DNA of 8,694 nucleotides from Desulfobacteraceae bacterium (GTDB lineage Bacteria; Desulfobacterota; Desulfobacteria; Desulfobacterales; Desulfatirhabdiaceae): assembly GCA_027325475.1 (NCBI GenBank), contig DAIEFO010000078.1, positions 1 to 8,694 of the forward strand, read 5' to 3'. Made by a program: the position numbers and the translations under genes. The notes under the pieces are model-generated. The model was not told the DNA's origin, searched no databases, and saw nothing but the letters and a program-made list of their open reading frames with translations. Positions 1 to 5,786 of the stretch are shown here, in pieces (the first letter of the stretch is position 1; every line of letters begins with the position of its first letter).

Positions 1-300
1 TACGATCCGGACATAGACCTCTTTCGGGGTGAATTTATCGGACTGAATGGAGGCGCCGATTTCTACGCCGCCACCGTTCAGGACTTGCATGAAGAAGGCC
101 GTCAATCCTTGAAAGTTTTTCTGGACATGTGCAAAGAAGACGGCGTCAATCCTCGCAAACGCTTCACTGGCCGGTTTAATCTGCGCCTTCAGCAGGATTT
201 ATACGAAAAAGCCGCAACACATGCCAAAGCTTCAGGAAAGAGCATCAATGCATGGATTGCGGATGTTATCCGCGATACAGATTCTCCGGCGCATCGGTAA
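1..300 (+). CDS. hicB: HicB-family antitoxin, 3' part (5' end outside window)
   Basis: The frame is open from base 1 to the TAA at 298-300, giving 99 residues with no start in the window. The visible N-terminal part has the HicB hallmark segments FRGEFIGLNGGADFYA and LHEEGRQSLKVFLDMC, the end of the partly RNase-H-like HicB fold. The last ~45 residues (GRFNLRLQQDLYEKA, then GKSINAWIADVIRDT) form a ribbon-helix-helix DNA-binding module. HicB proteins neutralise the HicA mRNA interferase and repress their own operon. A hicA gene, usually just upstream, would lie outside the window, so the toxin cannot be confirmed. The TTG at 85 gives an internal reading start, but the conserved sequence before it shows the gene begins further left. 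It converges on cooC, with a palindromic repeat between the two stops, so it is probably unrelated to the minus-strand operon. Confidence 0.9.
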   Translation, partial: YDPDIDLFRGEFIGLNGGADFYAATVQDLHEEGRQSLKVFLDMCKEDGVNPRKRFTGRFNLRLQQDLYEKAATHAKASGKSINAWIADVIRDTDSPAHR

Positions 301-307
301 AGATGGC

Positions 308-422
308 GATTTCGTAAAAAGTCCGCATGCCGCGATGTATTGCATCCTTCGTCATTGCACCGTACAACAAGTACGCTTCATTCCTCAGAATTTGTACACC
401 CTGCCTTGCCGCGGGATTTCAG
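308..422. repeat. Degenerate palindromic intergenic repeat, copy 1
   Basis: This fills the gap between the hicB and cooC stops. It starts with TTCGTAAAAAGTCCGCATGC (311-330), has a central hairpin CGTAC-AACAA-GTACG (361-375), and ends with an arm (378-405 and on to GCGGGATTTC, 411-420). The arm at 378-405 matches the reverse complement of 8667-8694 at about 20 of 28 positions, and 311-330 matches 8650-8669 at 17 of 20. The element therefore has related ends and occurs twice in the window in opposite orientation. From memory, similar ~110-130 bp palindromic repeats are scattered through Desulfobacterota genomes. The arms of this copy have diverged. Edges are approximate. It may form a bidirectional stem between the convergent genes, but no T-tract marks a classic terminator. 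Confidence 0.65.
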
Positions 423-424
423 CG

Positions 425-1186
425 TCATGACGTCAACTGCTGGATGATCGCATCTAATTGTGTTTTAGCGACGGCATTGGTGTCAAATGGAGAAACGCCG
501 TTTAAATCGGCTTCGATAAGGGTATCGTCGTAAGGCAGAAAGCCCAGAAATTCAAAATTGGGCAGGTTCTTCTTTAAAAATGCGATGTCCGCATCGCTGC
601 GGATTTTATTGCCCACCACCGCAAGGTGATGCAGTCCGATTTCGGCGGCCAGATGCTGAATGTGTTCCGCAGTGTCGATGCTTCTGCGGCCAGGCTCCAC
701 CACAATGATCAGCTTATCTACGGCCCGGGCGGTCGCCCTTCCCAGATGCTCGATACCGGCTTCCATGTCCATCACCACCACCTCGTCTCTGGCCAGAACG
801 ATATGGGTCACGAGCGCCCGCAGCAAGGTGCTTTCCGGACAGATACATCCGGAGCCTCCTTTTTTGATACCGCCCAGACGCATCATCTTGATATTCCCCA
901 GCCTGGCCGACAAAGATTCCGGCAGGTCATCCACCTTTGGATTGAGCTTGAAAAAGCCTCCGATGCTGCCGGGTCTGGCTTCGGTGCGCTCGTAAGCCAG
1001 GTCTTTCATCTCGGAAATCGGTATAATCTTGTCTGCGTCGGCAATCCCTAAAGCACCTGCCAGATTGGCGTCCGGATCTGCATCAATCGCCAGTACGTGT
1101 TTACCTTGTTCATCAAGTTTTCGAATCAGCAATGCGGAAAATGTGGTTTTTCCCACGCCGCCCTTGCCGCTGACAGCTATCTTCAT
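425..1186 (-). CDS. cooC: CooC-type nickel-insertion ATPase (CODH/ACS maturation, MinD/ParA superfamily)
   Basis: This is a 253-residue soluble ATPase. Seen: a deviant Walker A loop GKGGVGKTT (residues 7-15) with the signature lysine of the MinD/ParA/NifH class, the switch-I segment DADPDANLAGALG (35-47), a CxC pair SGCICPES (Cys114, Cys116) and a Walker-B/switch-II segment VVVMDMEAGIEHLGR (136-150). In CooC the CxC pair lies at the dimer interface and binds Ni/Zn; CooC uses ATP hydrolysis to load nickel into the C-cluster of carbon monoxide dehydrogenase. Length is typical (about 250). No CODH gene is in the window, so the client is unknown. It is the last gene of the train: its ATG lies 4 nt after the stop of a receiver-domain gene, which suggests translational coupling and an unusual link to signalling. 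The family is certain; nickel insertion into CODH is the likely but unproven job. Confidence 0.88.
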   Translation of the reverse strand: MKIAVSGKGGVGKTTFSALLIRKLDEQGKHVLAIDADPDANLAGALGIADADKIIPISEMKDLAYERTEARPGSIGGFFKLNPKVDDLPESLSARLGNIKMMRLGGIKKGGSGCICPESTLLRALVTHIVLARDEVVVMDMEAGIEHLGRATARAVDKLIIVVEPGRRSIDTAEHIQHLAAEIGLHHLAVVGNKIRSDADIAFLKKNLPNFEFLGFLPYDDTLIEADLNGVSPFDTNAVAKTQLDAIIQQLTS

Positions 1187-1190
1187 TGTA

Positions 1191-1619
1191 TTACCATCCC
1201 TTGTTAAGGATAATTTCGTTCACCCTGGCTTCCGTCTGTTTTTCGACCAGAATCATTTTTCGGGCATGGGCCCTTCGGATTTTGTCTTCCAGTATGGCGA
1301 TATCCGCCGGTTTTTCCATCAGGTCCATCGCGCCCAGCTTCATGGCCTCCACCCCTTTTTCAAGCGTAACATGGCCGGTCAGCAAAATGACCTGAAGCTC
1401 GGGTTTCACGGTTCTCAGCACTTTCAGCGCTTCAAGGCCGTCCATCTCCTGCATCTGAAGATCGAGCACAATCACATCGTAGGATTCCAACGCAATTTTC
1501 GAAATAGCCTCCCGCGCGGAACCCGCTGTAGCGACATCCATCCCCCGATATTTAAGGCGTTCGGACATGATGTCGAGAAAATCCTTTTCATCATCCACCA
1601 GTAAAATTCTTTCAGCCAT
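1191..1619 (-). CDS. Single-domain response regulator (receiver only), cooC-proximal
   Basis: The 142-residue protein is a receiver domain plus a ~25-residue charged helical tail. Seen: acidic pocket Asp9/Asp10 (ILLVDDEKD), phospho-acceptor Asp53 in DVIVLDLQ, switch Thr81 in ILLTGH and conserved Lys103 in MEKPAD. The usual MP after the acceptor (as in KMPxxDG) is replaced by MQ (QMQEMDG), a mild departure. There is no DNA-binding or enzymatic output domain, so it should act as a phosphate shuttle or by binding a partner. Its ATG is 51 nt beyond the stop of the degenerate kinase, preceded by a purine-rich stretch (GGGAGAAGAAGAGG). It ends 4 nt before cooC, so a CooC-linked role is possible but inferred. 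It resembles the other two receivers in the window (shared LLVDDE, ERLxxR, LTGH), suggesting duplication. Confidence 0.9.
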   Translation of the reverse strand: MAERILLVDDEKDFLDIMSERLKYRGMDVATAGSAREAISKIALESYDVIVLDLQMQEMDGLEALKVLRTVKPELQVILLTGHVTLEKGVEAMKLGAMDLMEKPADIAILEDKIRRAHARKMILVEKQTEARVNEIILNKGW

Positions 1620-1670
1620 GACCTCTTCTTCTCCCTGTCGGTTTTCAATGTAAGCAGGGAATACGCTTTT

Positions 1671-2348
1671 TCAATGCAGACAACTTCGAAAAAGTCCGTC
1701 TGCCCTGTTCGCGTTAATATCCGCCGGCAGAACGATCCACAGCTCACGGGTCTGGATATCCAGGGCTTGCGTCGCTTTCAGATGATTCAGTACATCAGGG
1801 ATATGAATATTTGTCAACACGTGATCCACCGGTGAAAAAATAATGGCGGCGCCATCGGATATCTTTCGGGCGCACAGATGGAGCTGTCCGTCGGCGCCGG
1901 CCCTTTCGAGCAGTTCGCTCAGAGAGCGCCAGATCAGCGTCTGCACCCAGAATGGGCAGGTGGTAATGCGAACCGGCGTGGCGGAAGGCTCCAGAACCAG
2001 CACTCCTCCCTTCATGACGGCTGTCCGGGAATTCAGCGCAATCGCCAGAGTCAACGCATCTTCCAGATCACTGCATGCGACCGTCACATCGACGCTGTGG
2101 GCAAACTGGTTCATATGTTTGATCATTGTGTCCGCTCGCTGCACCTGCTTCATCACATTGCCCGCCAGAAGTTTCAGCCTGTCAGGATCTAGTGGTCTGC
2201 CGGTCCCTGCCATCAGCATCATATCTTCGAGAAGTCCGGCATGTTCATTGATGATGGCAAGCGCATTTTTCAGCTCATGAGACAGGGACGCCGATATGGC
2301 GCCGAAACAGCGAAGTCCGCACGTTTCTATGGATTCAGGATCGCTCAT
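1671..2348 (-). CDS. Degenerate histidine kinase, possibly a Spo0B-like phosphotransfer protein
   Basis: This 225-residue soluble protein has no membrane segment. Residues ~16-90 look like a HisKA/DHp domain: ISASLSHELKNALAIINEHA contains a good H-box (His24) followed by a second amphipathic helix (KLLAGNVMKQVQRADTMIKHM). The same LAIINE-AGL stretch occurs in the sensor kinase upstream, pointing to common descent. The C-terminal ~120 residues sit where an ATPase domain belongs, but no N-box asparagines, DxGxG, F-box or GxGLG motif is visible; WRSLSELLERA stands where NLVNNA would be. It therefore should not bind ATP but could still carry phosphate on His24, as Spo0B does. Its ATG overlaps the stop of the preceding receiver by 4 nt (ATGA), the usual sign of translational coupling. 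The fold assignment is good; the phosphotransfer role is inference. It could instead be a phosphatase or scaffold. Confidence 0.72.
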   Translation of the reverse strand: MSDPESIETCGLRCFGAISASLSHELKNALAIINEHAGLLEDMMLMAGTGRPLDPDRLKLLAGNVMKQVQRADTMIKHMNQFAHSVDVTVACSDLEDALTLAIALNSRTAVMKGGVLVLEPSATPVRITTCPFWVQTLIWRSLSELLERAGADGQLHLCARKISDGAAIIFSPVDHVLTNIHIPDVLNHLKATQALDIQTRELWIVLPADINANRADGLFRSCLH

Positions 2349-2719
2349 ATCGATTTTCCAGGATGTCGCATCACTTCGTTCATTTTTTCCAGCAGAGCCT
2401 CGATCCTCACCGGTTTGATCAGATAAAAATCGCTGCCCGCCTCTGCGGCTCCGGCAGTGAAATCTTCTTCGGAGCCATGTCCTGTCAGAAATATGAACTT
2501 CATAGCAGGGTGCAGCACCTGCAATTTTTTTTTGAGTTCAATACCGCTGATTTTAGGCATCTTGACATCGAGAACGGCCAGATCGAATGTCTCCGTCTTT
2601 ACCCGTTCCAGCGCTTCTTCACCGCCGGTGGTCCAAGCGGTGTGAATACCTCTGAGCTCCAGGCGTTCAGCCAGTGTGGACACCAGTTGTTCTTCGTCAT
2701 CAACCAACAATACCCGCAT
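2345..2719 (-). CDS. Single-domain response regulator (receiver only), intermediate of the relay
   Basis: This 124-residue receiver domain stands alone. Seen: acidic pair Asp7/Asp8 (VLLVDDEE), acceptor Asp51 in LAVLDVKMP, Thr79 in FLTGHGS, and Lys102-Pro in LIKPVR. With no output domain it resembles Spo0F- or CheY-type shuttles. I chose the ATG at 2717-2719 because an AAGGAG ribosome site (2726-2731) sits 6 nt ahead and because residue 1 then begins the first beta strand. An in-frame start at 2758 would add 13 polar residues with no homology value. The first 20 nt overlap the 3' end of the sensor kinase, and the stop overlaps the next start by 4 nt, so it is locked between two kinase-type genes. 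Those are its likely phosphate donor and acceptor. A run of nine A's (top-strand T at 2525-2533) encodes Lys-Lys-Lys in the middle. Confidence 0.92.
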   Translation of the reverse strand: MRVLLVDDEEQLVSTLAERLELRGIHTAWTTGGEEALERVKTETFDLAVLDVKMPKISGIELKKKLQVLHPAMKFIFLTGHGSEEDFTAGAAEAGSDFYLIKPVRIEALLEKMNEVMRHPGKSI

Positions 2720-4472
2720 CAACGTCTCCTTTTTTCTGTTCGCTGATCTGGGGTTCACGGATCAGCGGCAGCGTCACAATAAACCGGGTGCCTTTACCGA
2801 CAGCACTTTCGACCTGAATATCGCCGCCCAGTTCCTGCACAAGGCCATAGGTAATGGACAGCCCCAGCCCGGTGCCGCCGGTTCTGCTTTTGGTAGTGAA
2901 AAACGGTTCAAAAACACGTTTTAAATCCGCATCCGAAATCCCGCAACCATCATCACTCACGCTGACGGACACAGATTTTTCCGGGACGGCGGCAACCGCG
3001 ATTTTCAGATGCCCGCCTTCGTTCATGGCGGCAAATGCATTGTTGACCAGATTCAGGAAAATCTGCTGAAGCTTTCCCCGATCGCTCTCGAATTCCGGAA
3101 TCTCCTCCGGAATATCCGCTGAAACGACAATGCTCTTGTATTCGGCTTCCTTGCCCAGAAATCCGATGACGTCCTGAATGATGTCACGGATACTCACTTT
3201 CTGGATACGCACTTCCATATGCCGGGCAAAGCCGAGAAGCCGCCGGGTAATGGCGCCGCAGCGTTCCACAGAGGACAGAATACTGTCCACCAGGCCGACA
3301 AATTTGGCATCCACAGCACAATCGCTTCGGAATGTAAGGATATCCTTGATCAGCCCCGCCTTTTCATTGATGATCGCCAGCGGATTGTTGATCTCATGCG
3401 CCACGCCCGCAGCAAGCCTCCCGATAGAAGCCAGTTTGTTGGCGTATTCCACCTGATGCAATGTCATTACCCGCTTTTGATCCGCCATGTACATATGGTT
3501 TACCAGATAGGTGGCCACACCAATGATCACCGCCAGGATCCCAACGATACTGACTGCCAGAAAAGCGACAAGATGCAGGCGGGTTTTAAACCAGGGTTTC
3601 ATCAACTCGTTCTTCTGCTTGGTCACCATCAGAATAAAAGGGGTATCCACGATATAGGCGTAGCCGATAACATAGATGCGGCCCTTTGAATCCGAGGTCT
3701 GATACACCTGTGTTGTTGAGGAAAAATCTGGAATCGCAAACGGAATCCGGCTGAAAATATCATGAAAATATCGGGAAGGCGTCTGAAGCACACCGCTCCG
3801 GTTGATGATGACGGCGTCTCCGGAAGGCTCCAGCTCCATTTGCGACAGAATTTTCTGGAAACGCTCCATATCCAGGGACGACCGCAGGATAAACGAGTCC
3901 CCATTCGGCAGCAGGTGTTTGAGCGCTATTACGAAATGGGGAGCATTGCGCAATCCGAGAAACACATCGCTGATATAGACGCCTTTTTCCATGACCTGCC
4001 GAAACCAGTCATGCCGGCGGTAGTCCACCCCCAAAAGACGGTAAGACCCCGCGTAATTGACCTGAATTCCAGAGCTGTCAATCACCCCCAGATCGCTGAA
4101 GCCCCCCAGGCTTTTTTTCAGATTCTCCAGAATCGTCTCAAGCCTGGCCGTATCTTTCAGAGTGTCATACGGGTTGTCATGAACAACAAAATCAAGAGCA
4201 AACTTGCGTTCTTCCAGGAAAAAGGAAATAGCCCGGCGCTCGTTTGAAACCAGCCGGGATGTTCTCAGGAGGATTTCAGACTCTATCGCTTTCTGGGTGA
4301 CATTATAATCAATCAGCGCCATCAGGATCAGCGGCGTCAGCGCAACACCCGCACAAAGAAAGACGGCCTGTTTCCAGATTTTCCTGAAATCGAACAGCGC
4401 TCTGAAAGGGCCCGATGCCACGTCCCGGTATTCCCAGAATTTGGGCATGAACCGTTCAAACTCAAGTTTCAT
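2700..4472 (-). CDS. Membrane sensor histidine kinase with extracytoplasmic Cache-like domain
   Basis: This is a 590-residue, complete kinase. A cytoplasmic N-terminus (~1-33) leads into TM1 (~34-55). An extracytoplasmic region of ~240 residues follows, with Cache-like features (FSDLGVIDSSG, then YRRHDWFRQVMEKGVYISDV, then a second half with GDAVIINRSGVL and VIGYAYI). TM2 spans ~299-325. No HAMP is obvious; a helix leads to the DHp domain with His359 in GVAHEINNP. The ATPase motifs are intact: N-box NLVNNA (474-479), DDGCGI (507-512), FEPFFTTK (521-528) and TGGTGLGLSI (531-540). It should autophosphorylate on sensing a small extracellular ligand, typically an organic acid or amine for Cache domains; the ligand here is unknown. 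An AGGA site precedes the ATG. The 35-nt gap to the upstream gene and 20-nt overlap with the downstream receiver suggest cotranscription. The best phosphate acceptor by position is that receiver. Confidence 0.93.
   Translation of the reverse strand: MKLEFERFMPKFWEYRDVASGPFRALFDFRKIWKQAVFLCAGVALTPLILMALIDYNVTQKAIESEILLRTSRLVSNERRAISFFLEERKFALDFVVHDNPYDTLKDTARLETILENLKKSLGGFSDLGVIDSSGIQVNYAGSYRLLGVDYRRHDWFRQVMEKGVYISDVFLGLRNAPHFVIALKHLLPNGDSFILRSSLDMERFQKILSQMELEPSGDAVIINRSGVLQTPSRYFHDIFSRIPFAIPDFSSTTQVYQTSDSKGRIYVIGYAYIVDTPFILMVTKQKNELMKPWFKTRLHLVAFLAVSIVGILAVIIGVATYLVNHMYMADQKRVMTLHQVEYANKLASIGRLAAGVAHEINNPLAIINEKAGLIKDILTFRSDCAVDAKFVGLVDSILSSVERCGAITRRLLGFARHMEVRIQKVSIRDIIQDVIGFLGKEAEYKSIVVSADIPEEIPEFESDRGKLQQIFLNLVNNAFAAMNEGGHLKIAVAAVPEKSVSVSVSDDGCGISDADLKRVFEPFFTTKSRTGGTGLGLSITYGLVQELGGDIQVESAVGKGTRFIVTLPLIREPQISEQKKGDVDAGIVG
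2726..2731 (-). promoter_or_regulatory. Ribosome binding site deciding the start of the intermediate receiver
   Basis: The minus strand reads AAGGAG 6 nt ahead of ATG 2717-2719. It lies inside the last codons of the sensor kinase gene, so the receiver is translated from within its partner's coding sequence. It makes the upstream in-frame start at 2758 unnecessary. Confidence 0.7.
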
Positions 4473-4507
4473 GATGGATTTTTCCTGATATCACCGACAG
4501 TTATTCC

Positions 4508-5728
4508 TCAACATGTTTTTCGTTTTTGTATTTTTTCGTTGGCTTGTCTCAACGTGCTGCTCAGTACCTCGATATCCACCGGCTTTTGCAGATAGGCAAA
4601 CGCCCCTAACCGCATGCAAGTTTCCTTATCGGCTTCGGAACCATGCCCCGTCAGGATGATGACCTCGATGCCGGGCTGGGTTTCCTTGACCCTTCGCAGC
4701 ACTTCGATGCCGTCGATACCGGGCATTTTGAGATCGAGGATCATCACTTCAGGATCATCCTCATGCACCAGCCTGAGGGCGGATTCTCCATCAAACGCCA
4801 CCGCGGATCCCATGTCCCGGAGCATCAGACGTTCGGACAGGGTCTGAACAAACTCCCGCTCGTCATCCACCAGCAGTACTTTAGACGGCGTCTCGAAATT
4901 GAATTTCCGGTAGATGTCGGACTGATAGAAATCCTTTCCCACACGGGTTTCAACCGAAAGCACATCCGTCACCTGACTTGCAATGGCCTTCAGGTCCTGC
5001 TCCAGACGGCTCAACATCAGCACGTTCTGGTGAATGGTCAGCGTGACAGCGCCCTTACATGCGCTGACTTCCACCAGATGGCCTTCATCGGCCAGCGCCG
5101 CTTCCACCCGTGCTGCTAAAAGAAAATCCGCAGCCGCCTGCATGGATGCTTCCGTTTTCTGAAGCACATCCAGCTTCAACTGCTCCAGAATCAGCGAAAC
5201 GGCCTCAGCAGCGCCGGTTTTATGCATGGGCAGTATCATGTCGTACAGGGAGGAATCCCAAGGATCGCTTTTCCCCTGAAGGGTATGAACCCAGGCGGCG
5301 CAATCCTCATCCTGACGGCGAATCCATTTGGCGGCATCCTTATCGGAGATGTTTTTAGTTCCTGCCGCCAGTGAGGTTCTGAAATTCATGTCTGCAATCA
5401 GACAGACCCGCAGCACATGGGAGATATTTCGCGAAATCAACTGGCCGGAAAATCCGGAAAAAATCAGCTTGTCCTGTTCCAGATTCCGCGCCATCGCCAG
5501 CTTCAGACAGGCAATGGCGCGTTCTTTTTCATGAGTGAACTTATTAAACACCGATGTTCGGGATGCAAACGCACGGGCGATTCTGGCGGCATCCATCCCG
5601 GAAAGTCTGGCTGCCTGCGCCGTCACATCGCTGTCGGTCATCAGGCTGTAGCCGGTGCGATTGATCAGCTCCCGAAGAACGGTATCTTCACTGCAAAAGG
5701 CGCCTGGAAAAACAGTAATAATTGGCAT
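4508..5728 (-). CDS. Cytidylate-kinase-like domain fused to BON-like segment and receiver domain
   Basis: This 406-residue protein has three parts. Residues ~1-190 resemble the cytidylate-kinase-like family (Cytidylate_kin2 type): a first strand IITVFPG, a central LIFSGFSGQLISRNISHVLRV and a closing DPWDSSLYDMILPMHK like the family's DPxxYDLVINT region. The nucleotide loop is poor (GAFCSED, no GxGK[ST] or GSGG), so catalysis is doubtful. Residues ~204-265 look BON-like (VEAALADEG, CKGAVTLTIHQNVL, VTDVLSVETRVG). Residues ~282-400 form a receiver with Asp288/Asp289, acceptor Asp332 (ILDLKMPGIDG), Thr360 and Lys382. The order sensor domain then C-terminal receiver suggests phosphorylation controls the kinase-like part or its binding partner. 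An AAGGGGA site (5734-5740) lies 5 nt before the ATG. It sits between the transporter and sensor kinase genes. The receiver is certain, the kinase-like call good, and the BON-like call tentative. Confidence 0.85.
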   Translation of the reverse strand: MPIITVFPGAFCSEDTVLRELINRTGYSLMTDSDVTAQAARLSGMDAARIARAFASRTSVFNKFTHEKERAIACLKLAMARNLEQDKLIFSGFSGQLISRNISHVLRVCLIADMNFRTSLAAGTKNISDKDAAKWIRRQDEDCAAWVHTLQGKSDPWDSSLYDMILPMHKTGAAEAVSLILEQLKLDVLQKTEASMQAAADFLLAARVEAALADEGHLVEVSACKGAVTLTIHQNVLMLSRLEQDLKAIASQVTDVLSVETRVGKDFYQSDIYRKFNFETPSKVLLVDDEREFVQTLSERLMLRDMGSAVAFDGESALRLVHEDDPEVMILDLKMPGIDGIEVLRRVKETQPGIEVIILTGHGSEADKETCMRLGAFAYLQKPVDIEVLSSTLRQANEKIQKRKTC

Positions 5729-5749
5729 TGGGATCCCCTTTGTATAAAT

Positions 5750-5777
5750 GTCATAACAATATGATATAGTTGACCAA
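5750..5777 (-). promoter_or_regulatory. Possible internal promoter with inverted repeat ahead of the signalling genes
   Basis: In the 58-nt gap between sulP and the kinase-like fusion, the minus strand reads TTGGTC (5772-5777), a 16-nt spacer, then TATGAC (5750-5755), a weak sigma70-like pair. The spacer is nearly filled by the palindrome AACAATATGATATAGTT (5755-5771), where 7 of 8 base pairs match around the central G at 5763. A regulator bound there would cover the promoter. The AT-rich palindrome is too weak for a terminator. Boxes are poor matches, so the promoter is tentative; the inverted repeat itself is plain. Confidence 0.35.
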
Positions 5778-5786
5778 TATTTTTCA

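Noticed and set aside
301..424. Classic terminator between hicB and cooC
   Set aside because: The central stem is 5 bp and no T-run follows in either direction. The region is better described as the palindromic repeat.
626..1051. Plus-strand open frame of 141 codons, rich in His and Gln
   Set aside because: It lies wholly opposite cooC, whose protein has clear family motifs. The His/Gln-rich composition is typical of an antisense shadow.
1029..1604. Plus-strand open frame of 191 codons
   Set aside because: It spans two well-supported minus-strand genes (cooC start and a receiver) and has no family features.
1671..2348. The degenerate kinase as a frameshifted pseudogene
   Set aside because: The frame is open throughout, its start is coupled by ATGA to the gene before it, and the H-box is intact. 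Selective loss of ATPase motifs fits a changed function better than decay.
2720..2758. Longer N-terminus for the intermediate receiver
   Set aside because: The extra 13 residues are polar and not part of the domain, while a strong AAGGAG site is correctly placed for the ATG at 2717-2719.
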